NCBI RefSeq assembly: GCF_002886045.1
Contig: NZ_CP025791.1
Coordinates: 1,937,001-2,001,000 of the forward strand
Reading direction: 5' to 3'
From: Flavivirga eckloniae
Lineage (GTDB): Bacteria > Bacteroidota > Bacteroidia > Flavobacteriales > Flavobacteriaceae
DNA length: 64,000 bases
Part shown: positions 9,299 through 18,102 of the stretch, one piece after another
Layout: the number at the start of each line of letters is the position of its first letter
How positions within the stretch are numbered: the first letter of the stretch is position 1
Translations under genes and position numbers: made by a program
The notes under the pieces: model-generated
What the model was told of the DNA's origin: nothing
The model's database searches: none
Seen by the model: only the letters and a program-made list of their open reading frames with translations

Positions 9299-9328
9299 AA
9301 AAGCCTTCTTGTATTCAAGAAGGCTTTT
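9299..9328 (-). terminator. intrinsic terminator of the kdgK-eda operon
   Basis: AAAAGCCTTCTTG (9299-9311) and CAAGAAGGCTTTT (9316-9328) are perfect 13-bp arms with a 4-nt loop. On the minus strand the hairpin is followed by a T-rich tract. It lies 33 bp beyond the aldolase stop codon. Confidence 0.92.
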
Positions 9329-9361
9329 AATATTGGAATATTATTATGATATTCTTAACAT

Positions 9362-10030
9362 TTAGCTTCGAACTTCTTTAATAAGATCAATAGAAAATTT
9401 TACTTTCTCTTCTATTTTAGCATAATCAAATTGTCCGTTAGCATCTTTAGCCATCAATTTAGATCCCATTCCAACACAGGTTACACCAGCACTAAACCAG
9501 GCTTCTAAATTTTCTTTTGTTGGAGACACACCTCCTGTAGGCATAATGTTCGTCCATGGTTGAGGCGCTTTTACACCCTTTACGAATTGTGGTCCGTAAA
9601 TATCGCCAGGGAACAATTTAACAATCTCGCAACCCAACTCTTCTGCTCTGGTAATTTCGGTTAAAGTACCACAACCAGGAGACCATAGCACCTTTCTTCT
9701 GTTACAAACAATAGCAATGTCTTCTCTTAAAACAGGTGTTACAATAAAGTTTGCTCCTAAAGCCATAAATCTTGAGGCTGCTGCGGCATCGGTTACAGAA
9801 CCAACACCTAATATCATACCGGGCAATGCTTTAATCGCATATTTTACTAACTCTCCAAAAACTTCGTGAGCAAAATCACCTCGAGCTGTAAATTCCAGTA
9901 ATCTAGCACCGCCATCGTAGCAAGCTTTTAATACTTTTTTACTTGCTTCTATATCGCTATTGTAAAACAAAGGAACCAGTCCTGTGCTTTTCATAACTTC
10001 TGCAACTTCTATTCTTGTATATTGTGCCAT
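9362..10030 (-). CDS. eda: KDPG / 4-hydroxy-2-oxoglutarate aldolase
   Basis: The enzyme splits 2-keto-3-deoxy-6-phosphogluconate into pyruvate and glyceraldehyde 3-phosphate, the last step of alginate monomer breakdown. The 222 residues fit class I KDPG aldolases. Glu46 lies in LLEFTARGD, and the Schiff-base lysine is Lys138 in EIVKLFPGD. The phosphate-binding MPTGGV lies near 163. It is the second gene of an operon, 10 bp after kdgK, and ends at a strong terminator. The LacI-type regulator encoded divergently upstream probably controls it. Confidence 0.95.
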   Translation of the reverse strand: MAQYTRIEVAEVMKSTGLVPLFYNSDIEASKKVLKACYDGGARLLEFTARGDFAHEVFGELVKYAIKALPGMILGVGSVTDAAAASRFMALGANFIVTPVLREDIAIVCNRRKVLWSPGCGTLTEITRAEELGCEIVKLFPGDIYGPQFVKGVKAPQPWTNIMPTGGVSPTKENLEAWFSAGVTCVGMGSKLMAKDANGQFDYAKIEEKVKFSIDLIKEVRS

Positions 10031-10040
10031 ATCTTATAAT

Positions 10041-11087
10041 TTATCGTGCAACGCGACCTGAAGCGTCTCCACCCATTAATTTTTCTACTTCTGCAACAGT
10101 AACTAAGTTAGCATCACCTTTTATTGTGTGTTTTAAACATGATGCTGCAACAGCAAAGTCTAAAGCATTTTGGTCATCTTCTGGATATTTAAGCAATCCG
10201 TAAATTAAACCACCCATAAAACTATCACCACCACCTACTCTATCAACGATATCCGTAATTTGGTACTGACGTGTTTCATACATTTTCTTACCATCATATA
10301 AAACTCCAGCCCATGTATTATGAGATGCAGATATAGAACCTCTTAGGGTTGTAATTACCTTTTTAGCTCTTGGGAATTTTTCCATCATTTGTTGACAAAC
10401 AGAAAGGAAAGCTTCAGCTTTTACATCATGTCCTTGAGTTTGAACTGTAATACCTTCTGGTTTGATACCAAAGTGCATTTCGGCATCTTCTTCGTTACCT
10501 AATACAATATCACAATAAGATGTAAGCTCAGTCATAACCGCTTCTCTATGTGCACCGTCACAGTATTTCCATAATTTAGCACGGTAATTTAAATCGGTAG
10601 AAATAGTAATGCCTTTTGCGCTTGCAGCTTTTACAGCTTCTAAACAAACATCGGCAGCACCTTGAGAAATCGCAGGAGTAATACCTGTCCAATGAAACCA
10701 CTCTACACCTTCAAAAACACTATCCCAATCAATCATTCCAGATTCAATTTCAGAAATGGCAGAGTGAGCTCTATCATAAACCACTTTACTACCTCTTGAA
10801 ACGGCTCCGGTTTCTAAAAAATAAATTCCTAAACGATCACCACCGTAAACAATTTTATCTACACCAACACCTCTTTTACGCATTTCCATCATGGCACACT
10901 CCCCAATATCATTTTTTGGTAAACGTGTTACAAAATCAACAGAAACTCCGTAATTAGCCAAAGAAACAGCTACATTAGATTCTCCTCCTCCATAAATAGC
11001 ATCAAAACTATTTGCTTGCGAAAATCTTAAAAATCCTTGAGGAGCTAATCTTAACATGATCTCTCCAAACGTTACTACTTTACTCAT
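10041..11087 (-). CDS. kdgK: 2-keto-3-deoxygluconate kinase (PfkB family)
   Basis: KdgK phosphorylates 2-keto-3-deoxygluconate to KDPG with ATP. The 348-residue protein has the PfkB start MSKVVTFGEIMLRLAP, the sugar-binding GGGESNVAVSLA and the ATP and anion-hole motif VDRVGGGDSFMGGLIYG near 280-297, whose Asp is the catalytic base. It is the first gene of the kdgK-eda operon. Upstream lies a 12-bp palindrome, then the 32-bp palindrome of the divergent LacI-type gene. Its place with alginate lyases and KdgF makes DEH-derived KDG the natural substrate. Confidence 0.94.
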   Translation of the reverse strand: MSKVVTFGEIMLRLAPQGFLRFSQANSFDAIYGGGESNVAVSLANYGVSVDFVTRLPKNDIGECAMMEMRKRGVGVDKIVYGGDRLGIYFLETGAVSRGSKVVYDRAHSAISEIESGMIDWDSVFEGVEWFHWTGITPAISQGAADVCLEAVKAASAKGITISTDLNYRAKLWKYCDGAHREAVMTELTSYCDIVLGNEEDAEMHFGIKPEGITVQTQGHDVKAEAFLSVCQQMMEKFPRAKKVITTLRGSISASHNTWAGVLYDGKKMYETRQYQITDIVDRVGGGDSFMGGLIYGLLKYPEDDQNALDFAVAASCLKHTIKGDANLVTVAEVEKLMGGDASGRVAR

Positions 11088-11122
11088 CTTTTAATTCTTA
11101 TTTAAATAATTCTTAGTTTTAG

Positions 11123-11134
11123 TTAAACGTTTAA
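11123..11134. promoter_or_regulatory. palindrome upstream of kdgK, probable LacI-family operator
   Basis: TTAAACGTTTAA is a perfect 12-bp palindrome with the central CG typical of LacI-family operators. It is followed by GC, so its right half TTTAAGC resembles the right half ATTAAGC of the large palindrome at 11213. It starts 36 bp upstream of the kdgK start codon. Confidence 0.6.
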
Positions 11135-11212
11135 GCAATATTTTAAAGAACTAAATCAAAACCTCTTAACCTTATAATAAATTTAGATATTTTGATTTCT
11201 TAAACTAAAAGA

Positions 11213-11244
11213 ATATATTTGCTTAATCGATTAAGCAAATATAT
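11213..11244. promoter_or_regulatory. 32-bp perfect palindrome, probable autoregulatory operator
   Basis: The core GCTTAATCGATTAAGC extends with perfect symmetry to 16 bp on each side of the central CG. It ends 8 bp before the start codon of the LacI-type gene, so a bound protein would block its own transcription or ribosome loading. Central CG and position fit a LacI-family operator. Confidence 0.8.
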
Positions 11245-11252
11245 ATAAAAAG

Positions 11253-12284
11253 TTGAGTAATAAAAAAAAATCAACAATAAAAGATATAGCAAATGTTTTA
11301 AACATTTCTCCTGCTGCGGTATCTAAAGCGCTTCACAATGATTCCCGTATTAGCGAAAAAACCAAAAAAGCGGTTAGGCAAGTTGCGAAAAATTTAAACT
11401 ATCAGCCCAACCACCTCGCTAGTGCCCTGCGTAAAGGAAAAAGTAATCTGGTGGGCGTTATTGTACCCAGAACGAATAGCAACTTTTTCTCTTCTGTGAT
11501 TCAAAATATGGAAGAGGAATTAAATAAAGAAGGTTACAATATTATTATAACCCAATCCAACGAATCGTATAAAAAAGAATGCAATAATATTGATGCGCTT
11601 TTATTTACTCAAGTTGATGGTATTATCGCTTCTATGGCTAACGAAACAACCGACCTAGAGTACTACGAAAAAATTAAATCCAAAGGAATTCCTTTAATCT
11701 TGTTCGATCGTGGGGAAAACGATTTAAATGTCGATTATATTGGGATTAACGATTATGACAGCAGTCATTTAATTGTTAATCATTTAGTAGAGCAGGGTTG
11801 TAAACGCATTGCTCATATTGGCGGTTTTAAGCGTACTCGTATTTTTAACAATAGGATTAGAGGTTACATTGATGCACTAAAAAAACACGATCTTCCTTTA
11901 GAAAATGAACTATTAATTGAAAGTAGCCTTACTACAGAAGATGGAAGGGAAAAAATGATTCGGTTATTGGCTTTAGAAAACAGACCGGATGCTGTTTATG
12001 TTGCTGGTGATTATGCTGCCTTAGGGGCGTTGCAAGTGCTAAATGAACAACATATTAAAGTCCCCGAAGACATTGCTTTGGTTGGCTTTGGCAATGAACC
12101 TTTTACTGCTATGGTAACGCCTACTATTACAAGTATAAATCAGCATAGCTCCGAAATTGGAAAACAGGCTGCCAAAACATTTTTAGAACACTCCAAGAAG
12201 TCTGTAGTTAAACAAACATTAAATAAGATAATATTGGATGCCGAATTAATTGTTAGGGATTCTTCTAATATTAAAGATTCGTAG
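11253..12284 (+). CDS. LacI-family transcriptional regulator
   Basis: This 343-residue DNA-binding repressor has an N-terminal LacI helix-turn-helix (about 6-55: STIKDIANVLNISPAAVSKALHN, hinge NYQPNHLASALRKGKSNLVGVIVP) and a periplasmic-binding-protein-like effector domain (about 60-335). Translation starts with TTG at 11253, because no ATG precedes the HTH and the palindrome sits just upstream. It diverges from kdgK-eda, so a breakdown intermediate such as KDG or KDPG is the likely effector. The specific effector is inference. Confidence 0.93.
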   Translation: MSNKKKSTIKDIANVLNISPAAVSKALHNDSRISEKTKKAVRQVAKNLNYQPNHLASALRKGKSNLVGVIVPRTNSNFFSSVIQNMEEELNKEGYNIIITQSNESYKKECNNIDALLFTQVDGIIASMANETTDLEYYEKIKSKGIPLILFDRGENDLNVDYIGINDYDSSHLIVNHLVEQGCKRIAHIGGFKRTRIFNNRIRGYIDALKKHDLPLENELLIESSLTTEDGREKMIRLLALENRPDAVYVAGDYAALGALQVLNEQHIKVPEDIALVGFGNEPFTAMVTPTITSINQHSSEIGKQAAKTFLEHSKKSVVKQTLNKIILDAELIVRDSSNIKDS

Positions 12285-12736
12285 TTGCTTAACCTGATCT
12301 TCAACTGTATTTAAGACATTAGTTTACGCGAATGGCTTCTCAATATGGCCGTATCTCCGTACTAACCCTGTTCACGAATTAGACTTTCAGCTAAGTTTAA
12401 TTTGGTACTAACTTTAACATGAATCTTGCTTAAGAATTCAAGGTGTTCCTCCCTTTTTAAAAGGGAGGTGGATCCCGATGTGATCGGGATTCGGAGGGTT
12501 ATATTTGTTTGTTATTTTTAATAAAACTCCTCTTTCTTCCAATTTTTATCAAAATTGGAATTCATTCTCTTTAAATAAAGAGGAGAGCATGGCTTATTGT
12601 ATCTTTTTAACGTACGTTTACAAATTAGTAAATGCAATTTACTAATTTGTAAATTATCAATAATTGGAACTATCAGCAATTTCGTGAAATTAATGTCTCT
12701 ACGTTTTATTCTTCCTGAAATCTTGATATAAAAAAC
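12285..12736. repeat. intergenic block of short palindromes
   Basis: No gene is supported in this stretch. It holds several perfect or near-perfect hairpins. CCTCCCTTTT/AAAAGGGAGG lies at 12448-12468, ATCCCGAT/ATCGGGAT at 12472-12490, and a 17-bp-arm hairpin (TTTACAAATTAGTAAAT, loop GCA) at 12617-12653. The last and its flanks recur in related form at 30393-30431. These are dispersed, non-coding repeat remnants. Confidence 0.7.
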
Positions 12737-12776
12737 AAATCTCTTTGCCACAAATAAATTTGCGACAAAGAGATTT
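12737..12776 (-). terminator. terminator of the MFS-SDR operon
   Basis: Arms at 12737-12755 (AAATCTCTTTGCCACAAAT) and 12758-12776 pair over 19 positions with two mismatches, of which at least one is a G-U wobble in the RNA. On the minus strand the stem is followed by TTTGTTTTTT. It lies 44 bp after the SDR stop. Confidence 0.82.
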
Positions 12777-12820
12777 TCACTATTATGATAACTTAGTTAA
12801 AAGCTACCCATTATTTAATC

Positions 12821-13585
12821 TTATATTCCTAGACCTTGTCCGCCACCAATTTGAACAGTTTCTGCAGTAATAAAAGAAGCATCTTTACTTGCTAAAAATG
12901 ATACTACGCCTGCCACTTCTTCTGGCTGCCCTAATCTTCCTAACATAATGTTGTTCTTCCAGGAAGCAAAAACTTCTGGTTTTGTCGATTTAATTTGCGC
13001 GTGAAATGGCGTATCGATTGTACCTGGAGACACGGCGTTTACTCTAATTCCGTATTCTGCAAGGTCTTTTGCCAATGCTCTTGTAATGGTATGCACGCCA
13101 GCCTTAGATGTACCGTAAATTCCAGCTCCCGGTCCTCCGGCATTCCATCCTGCATTTGATGTATAATTAATTATTGAAGCATTATCACTCTTTTTAAGAA
13201 ATGGTATGGCCGCTCTTGATGCAAAAAATGTTGAATCTAAATTTAATGCCATTACAAATCTGTAAAACTCGGTGGTCATATCTTCAAATCTAGATCTTCC
13301 GCCTAAGCCTCCTGCATTGTTTACAAGAACATCTATTTTACCGTATTTCTCACCAATTTTCTTAATATTTGAAGTTACTGCTTCTTCATTAGTAACGTCA
13401 AATCCATAATATTCGGCTGTGATTCCTTCAGCTTCAAGTTCTTTAACTTTTTCTGCCCCAACTTCATCTTCAATACCATTTAAAATTACAGTATATCCAT
13501 CTTGACCGAGTCTCTTTGCCACTTGAAAACCAATACCTCCTGTAGCACCTGTAATTATTGCTACGCTTCCTTTTAAACTACTCAT
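12821..13585 (-). CDS. SDR oxidoreductase, probable DEH reductase
   Basis: In alginate pathways an SDR enzyme reduces DEH (4-deoxy-L-erythro-5-hexoseulose uronate) to 2-keto-3-deoxygluconate with NAD(P)H. The 254 residues are a classical SDR. The cofactor motif TGATGGIG is at 12-19, NNAGG at 89-93, the active-site Ser near 143, Tyr157 and Lys161 (YGTSK), and the C-terminal IGGGQGLGI. The gene follows an MFS transporter gene by 53 bp and lies between kdgK-eda and the lyases, so DEH reduction is the most coherent role. Family sequence alone would also allow a KduD-like uronate dehydrogenase. Confidence 0.85.
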   Translation of the reverse strand: MSSLKGSVAIITGATGGIGFQVAKRLGQDGYTVILNGIEDEVGAEKVKELEAEGITAEYYGFDVTNEEAVTSNIKKIGEKYGKIDVLVNNAGGLGGRSRFEDMTTEFYRFVMALNLDSTFFASRAAIPFLKKSDNASIINYTSNAGWNAGGPGAGIYGTSKAGVHTITRALAKDLAEYGIRVNAVSPGTIDTPFHAQIKSTKPEVFASWKNNIMLGRLGQPEEVAGVVSFLASKDASFITAETVQIGGGQGLGI

Positions 13586-13638
13586 ATCTTTTAACTTGTT
13601 TTAATTATTTTATGATTTTTATTTTGAATTCTTATACT

Positions 13639-14943
13639 TTAAACTTTTCTTTTTAATGGCTCTATTTTTCCACATAATATCCAAATGCTTGCAAGAGCAA
13701 TAATAGCTAAGGCAGCTCCAATAATGAAAGCCGGTGTGTAATGACCTCCTTTTGTTAATATGGGAACCAAATATGTTAAACCTGCCGCCGTTAATTTTGC
13801 AGCCATACCCGAAAACCCTGCCAATGTACCTACTGTCTTACCTCCAAAATAATCGCTTGGTAAGGTTTGTACGTTTCCTATAGCTACTTGGAATCCAAAT
13901 AAAATAACCGCCATTATTATTACAGCCATTACTGGTCCTCCAGGGCTAGCCATTCCCAATAGCGCTGGTAACATGATTAAACAACCTAAGGTAATTACTA
14001 ACTTTCTTGTTTTATCGACCGTCCAACCGGCTTTTATACGATTTTGAGCTAACAAACCTCCAGTCCAAGCACCTATCATGGCTCCTACATAAGGCACCCA
14101 TCCATAAATCCCAATGGTTTTAACATCCATACCATAAACCTCGAAAAGGTAAATTGGTATCCAGAATACGAATAACCACCAAATAGGATCGATCACTGCT
14201 GAAGCTACAATGACACCCCAGCTTTCTTTTCGCGATAACATCTCTTTTACTGTTGGATTATATTCTTCTTCTTCAAAATCGCCATCGGCATCGGCATCCT
14301 GATTTTTTTGACCTGTAAGGATATATTGCCGTTCTGCCTCTGTGATCCATGGGTGCGATTTAGGTGGTGCTTTTACTAATATCATCCAAGGAATTAGCCA
14401 CAATAAACCTGCTAAACCTACCAGTATAAATATGGCTTGCCAACTAAAATAAATTGTTAAAGCGGCAATTAGCGGAATAGAAATAATACCACCTATTGCT
14501 GCGCCCGAATTAAAAATTCCTTGAGCCAGGGCCCTTTCTTTAGTGGGGAACCACTCGGCATTCCCTTTGGTTGCTCCGGGCCAGTTACCTGCCTCTGCTA
14601 TACCTAAAATTCCACGGAATATCCCGAAGCTCAATAAGCCTTTAGCTAAAGCATGTAATGCCGTTGCTATTGACCAAATTCCTATAGAAAGCGCGAACCC
14701 TATACGTGTACCAACCCAATCAAAAATTTTCCCGAATATGGCTTGACCAAAAGCATAGGAAAACACGAAAATGATTGAGATATAAGCGTATATTGATTTA
14801 TGTTCATCAGCCGAACTGTCTGGGTAGAGATCTTTTGCGATCTCTGGCCATAGTACACTTAACGACTGGCGATCGATATAGTTGATAATAGTGGCAAGGG
14901 CAATTAATCCGACTACCCACCATCTTAAACCTTTTAGTTTCAT
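13639..14943 (-). CDS. MFS transporter, ACS/hexuronate type, probable alginate-monomer uptake
   Basis: The 434-residue inner-membrane protein has about twelve hydrophobic helices and a central cytoplasmic loop rich in acidic residues (QDADADGDFEEEEYN). It shows ExuT/anion:cation symporter features, such as IDRQSLSVLWPEIAKDL in helix 1 and NWPGATKGNAEWFPTKERA after helix 4. Relatives carry hexuronates with protons or cations. Being co-transcribed with the SDR, it is a good candidate for uptake of DEH or unsaturated monomers from the periplasm. The substrate is inferred from context. Confidence 0.88.
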   Translation of the reverse strand: MKLKGLRWWVVGLIALATIINYIDRQSLSVLWPEIAKDLYPDSSADEHKSIYAYISIIFVFSYAFGQAIFGKIFDWVGTRIGFALSIGIWSIATALHALAKGLLSFGIFRGILGIAEAGNWPGATKGNAEWFPTKERALAQGIFNSGAAIGGIISIPLIAALTIYFSWQAIFILVGLAGLLWLIPWMILVKAPPKSHPWITEAERQYILTGQKNQDADADGDFEEEEYNPTVKEMLSRKESWGVIVASAVIDPIWWLFVFWIPIYLFEVYGMDVKTIGIYGWVPYVGAMIGAWTGGLLAQNRIKAGWTVDKTRKLVITLGCLIMLPALLGMASPGGPVMAVIIMAVILFGFQVAIGNVQTLPSDYFGGKTVGTLAGFSGMAAKLTAAGLTYLVPILTKGGHYTPAFIIGAALAIIALASIWILCGKIEPLKRKV

Positions 14944-15189
14944 ATACTTAAATGTTTTTTAATTATTTATCTTAAAATTTAGACAATAGTGTTCCTCTAC
15001 TGATTAAACCAGTACTTCGATTTAAATAAACTATTTACTAAATCATAGCTTTTTAATTGGCTACAGCGAGTTACCATAAAAGCTATTTTACTTTTGTGAA
15101 GAAATACCTTAAAGTATTCACTTCCCTCCTTATTTTTATTTTTTTACACAGAAACCAAGGCGTGCACTCCTAGCTTCTACGATTTATAT

Positions 15190-15894
15190 TTATTCTACAT
15201 TATAACAATACTGATACAACGCTCTAAAATGGTCTTTCATTTTTTGTTTTGCCAATTTAGGATCTTTGCTTTTAATAGCTTCGTAAATCTCTGTATGTTC
15301 CTTAATGCCCTCAAAGGCTTGATCTATATCGCAAACATGATATTTTTCAAAATCGATAATGATCTGTGGGGTAATAGATAACATAAATGTATTCATAGTA
15401 CTATTACCACTTGCTTTTGCTATGGCCAAATGAAACAACAAATCTTCTTGTACGGCATCTTCGCCCGACAATGCTTTTTTCTCGTAAGCATCTAAGGCTT
15501 CTTTAATATGTTTTAAATCCTCTTCTGTACGTCTTAAAGATGCTAATTTTACAGTTTTTAGCTCTAATAAAATTCTTGTTTCTACCAGCGACTTAAAATC
15601 TTGAGATTCTAATCTCAAGATATCTTCTATCATTCCGTTCATAGCAACCACACCAATGTTTGCGACAAATGTTCCACTTTGAGGAATGGATTTTAACAAT
15701 CCGTAAAACTCTAATTTTTGAATGGCATCCCTAACATTACTTCTACTCACCTTAAATTTCTCAGATAACATACGCTCGGAAGGTAATTTATCCCCCGGCT
15801 CCAGATTTTTATAGTTTATTAACTCTTTAATTTTACTAATTATAGAGTTTTGTATTTCTCTGTTATCTCCTACTGTAAGTATTTCCAATTTCAT
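15190..15894 (-). CDS. GntR-family regulator with FCD domain (FadR subfamily)
   Basis: The 234 residues carry a winged helix-turn-helix (about 15-78: LEPGDKLPSERMLSEKFKVSRSNVRDAIQKLE) and an FCD ligand domain (about 90-230). The expected metal and ligand residues are visible: Arg107, Asp151, His155, His200 and His222. FadR-subfamily members that respond to uronates (UxuR, ExuR) bind sites of the type TTGGTATACCAA. Six promoters in this window carry tandem TTGGTWWACCAA-like repeats. I therefore propose this protein as their regulator, with an alginate-derived uronate as inducer. Its own upstream region shows no such site. Confidence 0.93.
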   Translation of the reverse strand: MKLEILTVGDNREIQNSIISKIKELINYKNLEPGDKLPSERMLSEKFKVSRSNVRDAIQKLEFYGLLKSIPQSGTFVANIGVVAMNGMIEDILRLESQDFKSLVETRILLELKTVKLASLRRTEEDLKHIKEALDAYEKKALSGEDAVQEDLLFHLAIAKASGNSTMNTFMLSITPQIIIDFEKYHVCDIDQAFEGIKEHTEIYEAIKSKDPKLAKQKMKDHFRALYQYCYNVE

Positions 15895-16081
15895 GTGCTT
15901 ATATTTACCTTATACTTCAATTTCTTGGCGCTAATATAACGCGTATAGATTAGTTATTTATGCCTTTATTTTTTAGTTATAAACATTATTTTCACTCGTA
16001 AATTATTCTTCTTGAGCCTATTGTTTAACCGTAATGATAAAATTAAAAAAAACATCACTCTTTTTTTAATTTTTTGAGTCA

Positions 16082-16112
16082 GATTATACTGACTTTAATA
16101 GCCAGTATAATC
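16082..16112 (-). terminator. terminator of the first SusC/D-PL7 operon
   Basis: GATTATACTGAC (16082-16093) pairs with GCCAGTATAATC (16101-16112) with one wobble. On the minus strand a run of T and A residues follows. It lies about 60 bp past the last PL7 stop. Confidence 0.8.
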
Positions 16113-16172
16113 CAACCAAAAACAAACTCAAACTATTACTAAATTCATTTAATTTTGCTATAAATTAATTCT

Positions 16173-17111
16173 TTAATGGGTTACTTTTAATTCGTAATAT
16201 TTAACTTTCGAAAAGGCGTTTTTATCTTTTGTTACCAAATAATTTCCTGCTTTAAAATAGTTTTCAAAAACACCCCATTTTTTAATATGTATATCGTCGT
16301 ACACTATAGATTCTTCATCATTTAAAATCACTTCCATTCTCTCATTTTCAACTTTAACCTCCAATTTAAATTTATCAAAGCCTACGTGTGTCGAAAAGGT
16401 ATGTCCTTTGTCATCGCCCCAAGCATCGGTATGTAATATTTCTGTACTTGATGCATTCAAATCTTTTAATACTTTCGTTTTCACCCTCACGTATCCATTG
16501 TTCCAATAAATCTTTAACATAGGTGGTGCATTGTTGTCATCTTCTCTTATTAAATCACGTTGCGCATTGGTTAACCTTCCGTGAATTTGCATAATGATCG
16601 TTCTATGGTATTTACCATCGGCATCTTTCGAAATATCATCCATTTGTAAAACACCTTCCATGTTTCCGCCCTCTGCAAACGTCCAGTTTGTACTGTTACT
16701 ACCAGGTACCATTTGCTCTCTTAGCTCTGTTCTTGAGTAAGATGAATTGGCGGTTGAAGCGCCCGGATAAGTATAAAACACCAGTGCTCCATTAACAGAA
16801 TCGTTATAAAAAAACGGTTTCAAAGTTTCATTGGTAGCATAATCTAAAATTTCTGGAGGTTTCACCTCGGTTGGCTTACCTATAGGCAGTGTTACTTTCC
16901 AGTGACTTAAATCTATATTTGGTAATTTGTATGATGTATTGCCGTTTGTTTCTTCTTTTTCATTGGGTTCTTCTTCATCTACAACTTGTTCCTTGTCAGC
17001 TTCTTGTTGAGGATCCTCATTACTTTTATGGCAACCAAAAGCCATAAGAAGTATCATGATTCCCAGGAATGCTTTTTTTAATATGATGTTATGTTTTTTT
17101 AAAATGATCAC
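16173..17111 (-). CDS. PL7 alginate lyase lipoprotein
   Basis: Alginate lyase of family PL7 cleaves alginate by beta-elimination. This 312-residue protein has a lipobox (MAFGC, Cys27), an acidic linker (about 30-58) and an alginate_lyase2 jelly-roll domain. All three signature motifs are present: SRTELRE (126-132), QIH (165-167) and YFKAGNY (285-291). The Ile in QIH is usually linked with guluronate-containing bonds. Translation starts with GTG. It is the last gene of the susC1 operon, 14 bp after a paralogue. The acidic residues right after the cysteine fit a surface-exported lipoprotein. Confidence 0.95.
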   Translation of the reverse strand: MIILKKHNIILKKAFLGIMILLMAFGCHKSNEDPQQEADKEQVVDEEEPNEKEETNGNTSYKLPNIDLSHWKVTLPIGKPTEVKPPEILDYATNETLKPFFYNDSVNGALVFYTYPGASTANSSYSRTELREQMVPGSNSTNWTFAEGGNMEGVLQMDDISKDADGKYHRTIIMQIHGRLTNAQRDLIREDDNNAPPMLKIYWNNGYVRVKTKVLKDLNASSTEILHTDAWGDDKGHTFSTHVGFDKFKLEVKVENERMEVILNDEESIVYDDIHIKKWGVFENYFKAGNYLVTKDKNAFSKVKYYELKVTH

Positions 17112-17125
17112 TTTTAATTAATTAT

Positions 17126-18043
17126 TTAATGACTTACTTCTAATTCGTAAAATCTAACTTTTGAATAAGCTCCTTCATCTCTAGACTGAAAATAGTTTCC
17201 AGCCTTAAAATAGTTTTCAAAAACGCCCCATCTTCTCATATGGACACTCTTGTACACCTTATATTCGTTTCCATTTAGTATAATTACCATTTTACCATCG
17301 GAGACTTTTACTTCTAAAGTAAACTTATTAAACCCTACTTCTTGTTCGAAGTTAAAGCCTTCATCATTATCCCAGGCATCTTCATGAAGTATTTCGGTCT
17401 CTGAGGCATTTAAATTCTTAAGAACTTTTGTCTTTACGCGAATTTTTCCCTTATCCCAATATATTTTTAATATTGGCGGTGCATTATTATCATCTTCACC
17501 AATCAAATCACGCTGTTCATTAGTTAAACGCCCATGGATTTGCATGATAATAGTTCTATGGTACTTCCCATTAGAATCTCTGGAGGTTTCATCCATTGCT
17601 ATTTTAGCCTTCATGATACCGCCTTGCTTAAAGGTCCAATTCACATTATTATTGCCAGGCTCCATCTGCTCTCTTAATTCCGACCTCGTGTATTTGGTAT
17701 TCCTGGTTTTCGATTTGGTTGGCATGGCATGAAATACAATTGCGCCTTTGGTAGAATCTATATACATGTAAGGTTTTGCTATGTCGCTTGATGCAAAATC
17801 CAGAATCTCTGGCGGACTAATTTCGTAAGGCTTACCGTTTTCTTTAACTGCCGGCAAAGTAACTTTCCAATGACTTAAATCTATATTGGGAAGTTTTACT
17901 TTTTTCTTTTTTCTTCTCTTCTTCTTTTTTTCAACTTTAACATCCGAATCTGAAGCGCTACCTGTTTGTGCTTTACAAGCAGCGCTTACAGCTAGAAATG
18001 TTATTAATACAATACTTAATATTTCTATTCGGAAGTTTTTCAT
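17126..18043 (-). CDS. PL7 alginate lyase lipoprotein with polybasic linker
   Basis: The 305-residue paralogue of the next gene has a lipobox (VSAAC, Cys23) and the PL7 signatures RSEL (120-123), QIH (168-170) and YFKAGNY (278-284). Catalytic regions are near-identical to the neighbour. Its linker differs sharply: residues 36-50 are almost all Lys and Arg, encoded by a purine-rich tract, where the paralogue is acidic. A basic linker could hold polyanionic alginate or cell-surface polymers close to the enzyme. That effect is inference. Confidence 0.95.
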   Translation of the reverse strand: MKNFRIEILSIVLITFLAVSAACKAQTGSASDSDVKVEKKKKRRKKKKVKLPNIDLSHWKVTLPAVKENGKPYEISPPEILDFASSDIAKPYMYIDSTKGAIVFHAMPTKSKTRNTKYTRSELREQMEPGNNNVNWTFKQGGIMKAKIAMDETSRDSNGKYHRTIIMQIHGRLTNEQRDLIGEDDNNAPPILKIYWDKGKIRVKTKVLKNLNASETEILHEDAWDNDEGFNFEQEVGFNKFTLEVKVSDGKMVIILNGNEYKVYKSVHMRRWGVFENYFKAGNYFQSRDEGAYSKVRFYELEVSH

Positions 18044-18102
18044 TTTTAATTTTTTGCTTTACTATAACTTATCGTACTGAATATATTTTTTATGTTTTAA
18101 AA

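Noticed and set aside
12518-12751. 77-codon open frame on the minus strand
   Set aside because: It runs through perfect hairpins and the terminator of the MFS-SDR operon, has no domain-like features, and lies in a repeat block.
13586-16000. TTGGTWWACCAA-type operators near the SDR, MFS and GntR genes
   Set aside because: I looked through these intergenic stretches and found no unit resembling the 13-bp repeat. These genes are probably controlled differently.
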